A stretch of 64,000 nt of DNA, from contig CALMSO010000072.1 of assembly GCA_937872385.1 (NCBI GenBank), positions 62,001 to 126,000 of the forward strand, written 5' to 3'. The DNA is from an uncultured Saprospiraceae bacterium. GTDB lineage: Bacteria > Bacteroidota > Bacteroidia > Chitinophagales > Saprospiraceae. The notes beneath the pieces were generated by a model. It ran no database searches and was not told where the DNA came from. It saw only the letters and a list, made by a program, of their open reading frames with translations. The position numbers were made by a program, and so were the translations under genes. Shown here one piece after another: positions 51,135-59,948 of this stretch. Each line of letters starts with the position of its first letter. Positions within the stretch are counted from its first letter, which is position 1.

Positions 51135-52082
51135 ATGAAGCAGTTATTTACCATTTTCGGTTTATTTATGCACTTGTTCTTGTCGGCGCAAGTAGTGGCT
51201 ACCTTTGAAGACATTGAGGTGCCGCCTGATTCTTTTCTGAATGGTCGAGACGCGGATGGGCAGTTTCGCAGTGCCAATGCCATTTTCCCGAATGACTACC
51301 TCGCGGAGTTCGATGCTTGGTCGGGTTGGGCCATCTCTCGTCGCTCAGATTTTATGACTCCCGGTTTTCAGAATCAATACTCCTCGATCACCGGCGGCGG
51401 CCGGGATGGCTCATTGAAATATGGCGTCACCTTTGGCGTGGAGCGTACCGTGCGCTTCGAGTCGCGGGTAGCGCTGGAGGGTTTTTACATTTCCAACAAT
51501 ACCTACGCTTATTACAGCATGCGCGACGGCGATGCCTTTGCCAAACGCTTCGGTGGCGAGAGTGGCAATGATCCCGATTTTTTTAAAGTAACGATTTTCA
51601 AATACATAGATGGAGCAGTAAGCACCGACAGCGTGGAGTTTTTCTTAGCCGATTATCGAACGAACGATAAATTCATCCGGCGCAACTGGGACTGGGTGAA
51701 CCTCAGCCCTCTCGGCGAGGCCGACAGCCTGCTGATGGTATTAGCTTCCAGCGATGTCGGCGAATTTGGCATCAATACGCCGCTGTATTTTTGTATGGAC
51801 GACCTGACCACGCGCCCCCTGAGCACCAGCGCCCGCAGTCCCTTCGCTCAGTCCGACCTGCGCGCCTACCCGAATCCGGTACGGGAGCAGTTGCAATTAA
51901 CTTGGAACGGCGCGACCACCGGCATGGTGCAATTGTTTGATTTGAACGGCAAACTGCTACTACAAAAGGCACTCACTGGCAATGCCACTACCATTGACCT
52001 GCACGCCCTGCCCGCCGGGGTGTATGTACTGCGCGGTACAGTTGGGCGAGAAAATTTTGCGCAGCGCATTGTAAAGCAGTGA
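51135..52082 (+). CDS. DUF4465 protein with type IX sorting domain, cobalamin-locus surface protein
   Basis: 315 residues: signal peptide (LFTIFGLFMHLFLSAQ), a DUF4465 domain (about 22-230: DAWSGWAISRRSDFMTPGFQNQYS, LYFCMDDLTTRPLS) and a C-terminal T9SS type A sorting domain (RAYPNPVREQLQLTW, LLLQKALTG, LPAGVYVLRGTVGRENFAQ). It lies 92 bp behind the riboswitch-controlled btuB-like gene and is probably under the same switch. Cell-surface B12-binding proteins accompany BtuB in Bacteroides. DUF4465 proteins recur in such operons, so capture of corrinoids at the surface is a reasonable inference, but ligand binding is not visible from sequence. Confidence 0.82.
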   Translation: MKQLFTIFGLFMHLFLSAQVVATFEDIEVPPDSFLNGRDADGQFRSANAIFPNDYLAEFDAWSGWAISRRSDFMTPGFQNQYSSITGGGRDGSLKYGVTFGVERTVRFESRVALEGFYISNNTYAYYSMRDGDAFAKRFGGESGNDPDFFKVTIFKYIDGAVSTDSVEFFLADYRTNDKFIRRNWDWVNLSPLGEADSLLMVLASSDVGEFGINTPLYFCMDDLTTRPLSTSARSPFAQSDLRAYPNPVREQLQLTWNGATTGMVQLFDLNGKLLLQKALTGNATTIDLHALPAGVYVLRGTVGRENFAQRIVKQ

Positions 52083-52086
52083 TTTT

Positions 52087-52253
52087 TAAGAGTATGTTTA
52101 AACTTCGTTTTTGAAGTCGAAAATGGTCAGATTTGGGTTCTCACGAAGCGTTTTTTGAGCTGCATAGCAGCGCTACGGAGCGAGAAAAAGGCAAAGTGAG
52201 GTTCCATAGATGAACATTTGCAGACCAAAGTATGAAATTTAAACATGCTCTAA
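52087..52253. mobile_element. MITE-like element
   Basis: About 167 bp with near-identical terminal inverted repeats: AAGAGTATGTTTAAACTTC at the left (52088-52106) and TAGAGCATGTTTAAATTTC read on the minus strand at the right (52252-52234). The interior is non-coding, with a hairpin around GCTGCATAGCAGC. Small size, inverted ends and lack of an ORF fit a miniature element moved by a transposase in trans. Confidence 0.7.
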
Positions 52254-52371
52254 GACCCGACAGGTTTTAAAAATCTTGATTTGCATCAATGTTTTTCTAA
52301 TGGAAGAGCCGCAACTTTGCCGCAGCAAATGAAATAAAAAAATCGTTATTCTTCATTTTGAGAAAAAAAAC

Positions 52372-52968
52372 ATGATGCAAACTACTGATTATCTGAATGA
52401 TCTGGCTGCCAGCGTACAGCAGATGACCGACCGGGTCGAAGAACTTACCCGACTTTATACCCATACACAATTGAGGCAACGCCCTGAGCCAGCGCGCTGG
52501 TCGGTGCTTGACAATCTGGAGCACCTGAGCCTGTACGGTGATTTTTACTTGCCCACTTTTGACAAAGCCATTCAAAAAGGTCTGCAACATGGCTGGGCAC
52601 CTCGCGCTACTTTTCGGGCGGGCTGGTTGGGCGGTTTTTTTGTGCGTTCTATGCGTCCGCGCGGCAATCGTATCCCCAACCCCATGAAAACGTTCAAGGA
52701 CAAGAACCCCATTCTAACCGCTGTGCCTGAGCACGCTGCGGAGCGCTTTGTAAAACAACAGCACGAGTTGCTGGAGATATTGAATCGGGCGCGCCAGACA
52801 GACATTCGGAGGCTGCGTATTGGCACTACGCTTGGGCCTTTCCCGCGCATCAGCCTTGGCGATGGGCTGGCGTTCATTATTGGGCATCAAGAGCGGCATT
52901 TTTTGCAAATCGAACGTACATTAGTAGAAACCGGAGTGACACTCCAAGCCCAACTTCGCTGGGGGTAG
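52372..52968 (+). CDS. DinB-family protein
   Basis: 198 residues forming a four-helix bundle typical of DinB/YfiT proteins. The metal-site His positions are in LDNLEHLSLYGDFY and IIGHQERHFLQIERTL, with RPEPARWSVLDNLEHL as the most conserved block. DinB proteins include thiol-dependent S-transferases using bacillithiol or similar cofactors; many are uncharacterised. It stands alone and converges with the giant SprB gene across a shared terminator. Confidence 0.85.
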   Translation: MMQTTDYLNDLAASVQQMTDRVEELTRLYTHTQLRQRPEPARWSVLDNLEHLSLYGDFYLPTFDKAIQKGLQHGWAPRATFRAGWLGGFFVRSMRPRGNRIPNPMKTFKDKNPILTAVPEHAAERFVKQQHELLEILNRARQTDIRRLRIGTTLGPFPRISLGDGLAFIIGHQERHFLQIERTLVETGVTLQAQLRWG

Positions 52969-53004
52969 GGCTGATTGCAACAAAAGGCAACAGCCGACCA
53001 AAGA

Positions 53005-53037
53005 AAAGGCTGCTCCCGATGATTGGGAGCAGCCTTT
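53005..53037. terminator. Bidirectional terminator between the DinB and SprB-repeat genes
   Basis: A perfect 13-bp stem, AAAGGCTGCTCCC (53005-53017) and GGGAGCAGCCTTT (53025-53037), with a 7-nt loop. The A/T ends provide short T-runs in both directions, serving the convergent genes on both sides. Confidence 0.85.
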
Positions 53038-53071
53038 CGCGTTGTATCAAAACCGTTCAACCGCTATGGCC

Positions 53072-56000
53072 TCAGGGTTTTAATACTTTCAGCACTTTCA
53101 CGTCAATTCTACCGTAGCGCACCTTGATGAAGTAGGTACCGGCCGGCAGGTTGGAGAAGTCAAGTTGCTGGCGGTCAGCATTGCGCGGCACCTGCACCGT
53201 TTGCAGAATGGTACCGTTGATATTGACCACCTGTAAGGTTACATCATCGTTCATCGCGTCGAATATTTCTACCGTGAGCTGGTCTTGTACTGGATTGGGG
53301 AAGAAGTGCATCAACTCTGAACCGGCGTACAGTACCACCGAAGCTACATTTGATTGCGCCTCGCGGCCAATGGCATCTACGGTGCGAATGCGATAATAAT
53401 TGTAGCCTTTTTTGGGCGTATCATCCATGTAAGTATAATGGCGCAGGCCTCCGGCAGCGTATGCTGGAGCACGTACTTCGGCAATTTGGGCAAAACGCTC
53501 GCCATCTTTAGAATGCTCTACGGCAAAGGTATAATCCAGCCCGTCTTCCGGCAGGTTCCAGTTGATATTAACCGCTTCGTTGTTCACCGCATTGGCATCA
53601 ATGGTCAGTCCACCGCAAGTGCTGAGCACCGTCAAGCGCCGAACGGCAGAAGAAGTGCAACCGCCCTGCGATACGGTGAGTTTGATTTCAAAACTGCCAA
53701 ACGAGCTGAACGTGGTGGTAGCATTGATGCCCGTCACGAAGCGCGGCACAGCAGCCGGCCCGAGGTCCCATTGGTAGGTAGCGCCGGGGCCTTCGTTGGT
53801 AGCGGTGAACGTAGTTAGCGTTTGCTTGCAAGCGGTGGGCGGCCCGTTGATTTCAGCTACGGTTTCATTACCTACAACTACGGCTACGATGTTGGTTTCG
53901 AGGAACGGACAGTTTTCGCGGCGCGTACAGCGAATGAAATAGGTGGTTTCGTAAAGCGGCCCCGGAGTGTAGTTACGGGTATTAGAATTCGGAATAGCCG
54001 TCCAGTTTTGGTTGTTGAATGGCCCGCCGATGGTGCTCTGCATCCAGAGGTATTCTATTTCACCCAAACCGCCCTGCGGCGCTGTCAATTCGATAATAGT
54101 GGACGGCGTGCCGCCCGGGCCGCAGAGGTATTGGTCGTAGCCAATAGTGCCCGCCGAAGTCAGATTGACGCAGAAATCGTAGAAACCAGCATCGAGGGTC
54201 AGATTCACATCGCCGCGCTGTATGAAAACGACTTCGGTCATAAACGTGACCGGATCCATATTGCTATCTTTGGTCTCGTCGTCACCTGCGTAGCGAATAG
54301 TTGGCGTCAGGTCAGAACCCGGTGGTAGCACAAACGTTACTTTATAATTGCCGGGCGGCGGCACATCAAAGAAATATAGGCCATTGGCATTGGTCACAGT
54401 TGTATCGGAGTAAGGCTCGTCTTCTACTACGCCGGTCACAATCACTGTCACCCCTGGAATGCCCGGCTCGCCGGGATCCTGGATGCCATTGCGATTCAAA
54501 TCAAGCCAGACAAAGTCGCCGATACGGGCCGGAGCCTTGAGCTCTACCTCACAGGTGGTCGTGCAGCCATTAGCGTCGGTGACGGTCACGCTGTACGTGC
54601 CAATACCCAGGCCGGTGGCCACTTCTGTGGTTTGCCCATCATCCCAGAGGTAGGAATAAGGCGCGGTACCTCCTTCGGCAATTACTCTGGCAATGCCGTC
54701 GTTGGCGCCCGGTACGTCTTCTTCTTGTACAATAATGGTGGTACAAACTGGTTTGGCAAATGTTTCCAACTCGATGGAAGCAGCATTAGTGCAGCCATTA
54801 GCATCCGTAACGGTCACGCTATAATTGCCTGCCGGCAAATCATTGATAGCCGGAGTTGTAGCTTCGTTGCTCCAAGCATACGTATAAGGCGCTGTACCGC
54901 CGCTCACTTCGGAAGTAATGGAGCCATTGGCATCGCTCTCGCAGGTGCCCTGCGCAATCGTCAGCGTGACCGTGATGGCATCCGGTTCGCCGATGGTTAC
55001 GCTTCCAGTAGTGGTGCATTCATTGGCATCGGTCACGGTGACCATATATGTGCCAGCCGCCAGCCCACTGATAGTAGCTGTGGCGTCGCCGGTGCTCCAG
55101 TTGTAGGTATAGGGCGCAGTGCCTCCGGCCGGTATAGCTGTGCAACTACCATCTGCTTCGCCAATGCAACTGGCGTCAGTTTTTTCTATGGTCAAGCTCA
55201 GTTCGGCCGGTGCTTCGATGATCACTTGTGCTTCGCCAATGCAGCCTGCGGTGCCGCGTACGGTCACCATGTACATGCCCGGGGCCAGCCCGCTGACGGT
55301 TGCGGTCGTATCGCCGGTGCTCCATACGTAGGAGTAAGGAGGCGTATCGCCAGTAACCATTACCGTAGCCGTGCCATCTTCTAAGTCAAAGCAGGTAACA
55401 TCTGTTTTGGAAATGGTCAGTTCGAGATTCGGAATTTCCAATACGCCAGTAGTAGCCGTAGCGGTACAGCCGTTAGCATCTGTCACAGTTACGGAATACG
55501 TGCCGCCCGGCAGGTTCATAATAGCAGCGGTGGTGGCATCGTTGCTCCAAGCATAGGTATAAGGCGCGGTACCGCCACTGATAATAGTCGAAATGGCACC
55601 GATTTGCTCGCTGGTGCACACGATGTTATTCACCGTCAAGGTCAGTTCGAGCAGAGGTGGCTCTTCAATTGTTATGTTGACCACAACTGTGCAGTCGTTG
55701 GCATCGGTAACAGTCACGTTGTAATTACCTTCGCCCAGCCCAGCAACGGTTTGCGTAGTCGCGTCATTGCTCCAAGCATAGGTATAAGGTGCGGTGCCGC
55801 CTGCGGGAGTCACGGTGGCCATGCCAGTCATTTCGCCATGACAAATAATGCTGTTAGCATTGATAGTGGCAGTCAGTTGAGCCGGCTCGGTGATAGTCAC
55901 TGCTGCTACAATAGTACAGAAATTGGCATCCGTCACCGTGACGGTATAATCGCCAGCAGGCAAATTAGTAACCGAATTGGTCGTAGGGCCGCTGCTCCAG

Positions 56001-58909
56001 GCGTAGGTATAAGGCTCGGTACCGCCGCTTGCCGTTACGGTCACGCTACCGTCTTCTGCTTCAAAGCAGGTGAGGTTATTACCCGTAGCGTTGGCAGTGA
56101 GCAAAGGCGGTTGAGTAATGGTAATCGTTTCTACGACCGCGCAGTCGTTGGCGTCGGTCACGGTCAGGGTGTAAACGCCTGCGGCTAAGTTAGCAATTTC
56201 AGAAATAGTGTCGCCGGTGCTCCAGGCGTAGGTGTAAGGGGCGTCGCCGCCTTCGGCAATGGCTAGAATGCTGCCAGTGCTATCGTTGTGGCACAAGAGG
56301 TTGCGCTGAATAACACTGACTGCAAAATCGGAAATAATCCGCACCGTAGCCTCGGCCATAGCCGTGCATCCGTTGGCATCTGTGACCGTGACACTGTAAG
56401 TGCCGCCGAGGAGGTCTTCAATAATGCTGGTGCTATCGCCGGTGCTCCATTCGTAGGTGTAGGGCGCTTGTCCGCCGCTGGCAATTACAGAGGCATTGCC
56501 GGTATTTTCTGCGCCACAGATTACTTCTGTCGCGGCAATTTCCAAGTTTAGCGCTGGCGATTCTAAAATGGTAACGCTATCCACAGCCGTACAACCATTG
56601 GCATCCGTGACCGTGACGATGTACGTGCCTGCGCCTATTCCGCCAATAGAATCGGTTGTAGCTTCAGTATTCCAAAGAAAAGTATAAGGTTGCGTGCCGC
56701 CAGTTGCTACCACTTTTGCGAAAGCATCTGTTTCGCTGGGGCAAACTAAGGTATCGGCTGTAATGTCTATTTCTAACAGCGTTGGTTGCGTAATGGTAGC
56801 AGACAAAATAGTCTGGCATCCGTTGGCATCGGTAATCGTGACGCTGTAATCGCCCGCCGACAAATTGCCAATCGAATCAACCGTAGCGCCATTGTTCCAT
56901 TGAAATACATAAGGCTCGGTACCACCTGAAACCTCTACCGTGGCCGTGCCGTCGTCCGCACCAAAGCACAGAATATCTGTTGTAGTAATGGCTGCTTCCA
57001 GCACAATAGAGGTTATAATAATTTCATCCTCAGCTGTGCAACCATTGGCATCCGTGACCGTAACGCTGTACGAGCCAGCAGGCAACCCAATGATGGTTTG
57101 TGTCATTACGCCCGTGCTCCACAGGAACGTGTAAGGCGGCACGCCTCCACTGATCTGAACCGTAGCGCTCGCCATTGCCATCGGCCCACAAATAATGGAA
57201 TCGGCATTGATGTTTACCATAATCGCTGGCGACTCGTTGATAGTTGCTGAATCAATTGCCATACAGCCGTTGGCATCCGTGACGGTTACGATGTAAGTAC
57301 CTGCGCCAAGATTACCGATAGAATCAGCCGTAGCTTCATTGCTCCAGGCGAAGGTAAAAGGCGCAGTACCGCCGCTTACCATAGCTTTGGCGGAGCCAGT
57401 GGTGGTACCCGGGCAAACGGTACTAGTAGCTTCTACATCCACCGAGATGGCGGGCGGCTCAGTGATAGCTACAGAGTCCACTGCTGTACAGCCGTGCGTG
57501 TCGGTTACGGTTACAATATATACGCCGCCGTCGAGGTCGGTAATGGTTTGGGTTGTGTCACCAGTATTCCAAAGAAAGCTGAAAGGCCCGTCGCCATCAT
57601 CAATTCCCGCAGTAGCAGTGCCATCGCTTGCTTCGCAGGTAGTGACATTCGTACCCGTGACCGTAATCTCCAATGGTGCCGCGGCTAATACCGTGTAAGA
57701 ACCGATGGCTTCGCAGCCTACGGCGTCGGTTACAGTTACACTATAGGAGCCGGGCGCCAAATTGCTGATGGTTTGAGTGGTGCCGCCGTTGCTCCAAGCA
57801 TACATATAAGGCGCTACGCCATTGGCTGGAGTAGCCGTAGCCGAGCCATTTTCTTCATCAGGGCAGCGCTCATTATTGCCAGTAACTATAATTTCGAGCG
57901 CAGATTGAGGCGTCAGTACTACTGATTTTTCTGCTTCGCAACCTTTATTGTCGGTCACAGTGACGGTGTAAGTGCCCGCCGCAATACCAAACAATCCTTG
58001 CGTGGTGACGCCAGTGTTCCAGCGATAGGTGTAAGGCCCGGTGCCGCCAGTTACTTCAGCAATGACCATACCGTCTGATTCGCCCACACAGGTCGGGTTG
58101 GTTACTAAAAAGCTAATAACTAAAGGTGGTCTGCTCGCCACCGTAGCCGAGGCAATGGCCGTGCAGCCGCGCGCATCGGTCACCGTGACGGTGTAAAGGC
58201 CCGGTGCCAAATTATTGATGGTTTGGGTAGTCGCTTCATTGCTCCAGCTATACGTATAAGGTGCCATACCGCCTTCCGGAATAGCCGTAGCCGTACCGTC
58301 GGTATCATCCGGGCAGGTAACGGCAGTAGCGGTGACTGAGGCCGTCAGCGGCTCACTGTCCACTGTAATGCACTTCACCGCGCCGCAAGAGTTTTGGTCG
58401 GTAATGGTGACGCAGTAGTTGCCCGCAGCTACCGTAATGGATTGCGAGGTTTGCCCCGTCGTCCAATAGTATTTGTAGGGCTGTACCCCTCCGCCGCCTA
58501 CGCCCGTCAGCGTGAAGGGTCCGTTGCATTCGGCCTCAACGGTGATGTTGGCGCTGACTAAAGCCGGCTGGTTCAGGGTAATGCTTTGTACCGCCATTTT
58601 GCTGGCGGCATCGGTTACGGTCACGCTGTACGAGCCTGCACTTACGCCATTGAGCGTAGCGCCCATAGCTCCGTTGCTCCACACATAGGAATAAGGAGCG
58701 GTGCCGCCGGTAGCATTGGCAGTGATTTTTCCGTTCGGTAGCCCAAAGCACGCAGGCTCCTGCACACTGAAGGAAACATTGATGGACGTCTGTGCATCCA
58801 GTTCAGCAAAGGCAAAAACACTCAGCAAAAGCAATGGTAAATGCCACGCTGCTCTCGCTAAAAGGCCGCCCTTCGGGTTGGTTTTTGTAAAAAGTAATCT
58901 TCGAATCAT
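53072..58909 (-). CDS. Giant SprB-repeat surface protein with SdrD_B-like domain and type IX sorting domain
   Basis: 1945 residues. After a signal peptide (LLLLSVFAFAELDAQ) come 19 tandem SprB-type repeats of about 74-76 residues (about 41-1460). The core of each is GGTAPYTYAWSNGATTQTI, then AGTYSVTVTDANGC. Next are one SdrD_B/Cna-B-like domain (IGDFVWLDLNRNGIQDPGEP), a PKD-like region (ATYQWDLGPAAV), a fibronectin-like stretch and a T9SS type A sorting domain (FFPNPVQDQLTVEIF to VLKVLKP). Such proteins are exported by the type IX system to the cell surface, where Flavobacterium SprB acts as a gliding adhesin. Adhesion is inferred for this one. DNA repeats are diverged enough to keep the frame stable. 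Confidence 0.92.
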   Translation of the reverse strand: MIRRLLFTKTNPKGGLLARAAWHLPLLLLSVFAFAELDAQTSINVSFSVQEPACFGLPNGKITANATGGTAPYSYVWSNGAMGATLNGVSAGSYSVTVTDAASKMAVQSITLNQPALVSANITVEAECNGPFTLTGVGGGGVQPYKYYWTTGQTSQSITVAAGNYCVTITDQNSCGAVKCITVDSEPLTASVTATAVTCPDDTDGTATAIPEGGMAPYTYSWSNEATTQTINNLAPGLYTVTVTDARGCTAIASATVASRPPLVISFLVTNPTCVGESDGMVIAEVTGGTGPYTYRWNTGVTTQGLFGIAAGTYTVTVTDNKGCEAEKSVVLTPQSALEIIVTGNNERCPDEENGSATATPANGVAPYMYAWSNGGTTQTISNLAPGSYSVTVTDAVGCEAIGSYTVLAAAPLEITVTGTNVTTCEASDGTATAGIDDGDGPFSFLWNTGDTTQTITDLDGGVYIVTVTDTHGCTAVDSVAITEPPAISVDVEATSTVCPGTTTGSAKAMVSGGTAPFTFAWSNEATADSIGNLGAGTYIVTVTDANGCMAIDSATINESPAIMVNINADSIICGPMAMASATVQISGGVPPYTFLWSTGVMTQTIIGLPAGSYSVTVTDANGCTAEDEIIITSIVLEAAITTTDILCFGADDGTATVEVSGGTEPYVFQWNNGATVDSIGNLSAGDYSVTITDANGCQTILSATITQPTLLEIDITADTLVCPSETDAFAKVVATGGTQPYTFLWNTEATTDSIGGIGAGTYIVTVTDANGCTAVDSVTILESPALNLEIAATEVICGAENTGNASVIASGGQAPYTYEWSTGDSTSIIEDLLGGTYSVTVTDANGCTAMAEATVRIISDFAVSVIQRNLLCHNDSTGSILAIAEGGDAPYTYAWSTGDTISEIANLAAGVYTLTVTDANDCAVVETITITQPPLLTANATGNNLTCFEAEDGSVTVTASGGTEPYTYAWSSGPTTNSVTNLPAGDYTVTVTDANFCTIVAAVTITEPAQLTATINANSIICHGEMTGMATVTPAGGTAPYTYAWSNDATTQTVAGLGEGNYNVTVTDANDCTVVVNITIEEPPLLELTLTVNNIVCTSEQIGAISTIISGGTAPYTYAWSNDATTAAIMNLPGGTYSVTVTDANGCTATATTGVLEIPNLELTISKTDVTCFDLEDGTATVMVTGDTPPYSYVWSTGDTTATVSGLAPGMYMVTVRGTAGCIGEAQVIIEAPAELSLTIEKTDASCIGEADGSCTAIPAGGTAPYTYNWSTGDATATISGLAAGTYMVTVTDANECTTTGSVTIGEPDAITVTLTIAQGTCESDANGSITSEVSGGTAPYTYAWSNEATTPAINDLPAGNYSVTVTDANGCTNAASIELETFAKPVCTTIIVQEEDVPGANDGIARVIAEGGTAPYSYLWDDGQTTEVATGLGIGTYSVTVTDANGCTTTCEVELKAPARIGDFVWLDLNRNGIQDPGEPGIPGVTVIVTGVVEDEPYSDTTVTNANGLYFFDVPPPGNYKVTFVLPPGSDLTPTIRYAGDDETKDSNMDPVTFMTEVVFIQRGDVNLTLDAGFYDFCVNLTSAGTIGYDQYLCGPGGTPSTIIELTAPQGGLGEIEYLWMQSTIGGPFNNQNWTAIPNSNTRNYTPGPLYETTYFIRCTRRENCPFLETNIVAVVVGNETVAEINGPPTACKQTLTTFTATNEGPGATYQWDLGPAAVPRFVTGINATTTFSSFGSFEIKLTVSQGGCTSSAVRRLTVLSTCGGLTIDANAVNNEAVNINWNLPEDGLDYTFAVEHSKDGERFAQIAEVRAPAYAAGGLRHYTYMDDTPKKGYNYYRIRTVDAIGREAQSNVASVVLYAGSELMHFFPNPVQDQLTVEIFDAMNDDVTLQVVNINGTILQTVQVPRNADRQQLDFSNLPAGTYFIKVRYGRIDVKVLKVLKP

Positions 58910-59003
58910 AGCGGATGAATAATTTGTTAGTTCGTAGAATTATGCTAAAAAATGATGAATATCCTGTTTTAAAGCTGGCAGTCCCATACGTGTTGCACAG
59001 GCA

Positions 59004-59011
59004 CAAACATA
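59004..59011 (-). promoter_or_regulatory. Candidate -7 box of the SprB-repeat gene
   Basis: TATGTTTG on the minus strand (59011-59004) matches TAnnTTTG. A leader of about 90 nt would follow. The -33 region would fall in or next to the IS-end remnant at 59020-59095; no exact TTTG at proper spacing was found. Confidence 0.4.
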
Positions 59012-59019
59012 TCATACTC

Positions 59020-59095
59020 TTTTCAATTGGAAATAAAGTACTTATTTATTTTTCAAAGCTTTACAAAACGGTAAATCGGCCTTCGTAAATGGTAT
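59020..59095. mobile_element. IS-end remnant similar to the left end of the IS4-type element
   Basis: TTTTCAATTGGAAATAAAG, CTTATTTATTTTTCAAAG, TTTACAAAACGGTAAATCGG and CTTCGTAAATGGTAT follow in the same order as their counterparts at 22064-22160 (TTTTCAGTTGGAAATGACG, TTTACAAAATCGTAAATCGG, CTTCGCAAAT). No transposase coding sequence follows, so only an end is left. Confidence 0.6.
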
Positions 59096-59948
59096 TCGTA
59101 CGCCAGTATTGCTTTGTGCATCAGGGTACAACCCGAATTACGCAAGTAGCCTGCCCGCAACAATACAGCGCAAGCAACCAACAGACTTTTGATTTTGGTA
59201 TAATCTCAAAGCTTCGGTGATGTCCTTGAATTGGAAACCCGATGAAAAATGGACAGCTCTCGTGTCAATATGCCGAATAACGAAGGGATACTAATGGCTC
59301 GGCATTAGAATTGTTTTTTGCTGGATAAGAGCGGTGGGGCCTAAATTCTCTCCAGAATGCTTTTCTTACTGTGCAAAGTAACAATTTTTTTGTTAAACAA
59401 ACAATGGAATTGCGGAATCTCTTCGGTTTTATTTTTTTCAATAGACTGAAAATCGCTGTCGCCCAGCGTTGAACAATTGCTGATAAGCTTTTAATGTATA
59501 ATGTTTTATACTAATGCGACTGAATGGAGCAAAAAAAGTCGCACCACAAGGCGTGATACGACCTACTACTAACAAATTATAATCCCATGAATATATCTAA
59601 TTAGAAAAGCCTGTTTATATACAACAAAAAAAACGAATATTTTTCTTTGTCATATCTGTGTTTTGTGTAATTTTGTCATGCATTATTAGAACTGCAACTG
59701 CTGTAGTTTTAGTATGTACAATTTTGTTTTTTAACACCACAACGGCACTTTTTTGTTCTGTTGAGACTTACTATTAACAAATTATTAAGCATTCCCTTTC
59801 TGGAATGACACTCCCGTGAATTTTTTACTTGCCCAAAAGCCGATCTTTTTTCTTTCATGGGCTTTTTTCAGAAGCTACGCTAAGGCAAATTGCTCAATAT
59901 CTGGAGTTTAACTGATTGATTATCAGTTGATGGCATTTTTAAAATCCT
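59096..59948. other. Gene-poor region before the DUF1501 gene
   Basis: About 850 bp with no convincing ORF. Noted inside: a short palindrome GTATAATGTTTTATAC near 59497; a plus-strand promoter-like pair TTTG (59646-59649), 18 nt, TAATTTTG (59668-59675); and a weak hairpin CATTCC-CTTTCT-GGAATG near 59789. A T-rich hairpin AAAAGCC…GGGCTTTTTT ends near 59869. The promoter-like pair and final hairpin could bound a small RNA, but this is speculative. Confidence 0.4.

Noticed and set aside
54632..56188. Plus-strand ORFs of 250 and 194 codons with repetitive sequence
   Set aside because: They are antisense to the SprB repeats and inherit their periodicity; no independent start or domain.
53072..58909. 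CRISPR-like periodicity
   Set aside because: The period is ~225 bp, repeats are diverged and the frame is continuous; this is protein repeat coding, not a CRISPR array. No CRISPR or cas gene was seen elsewhere.
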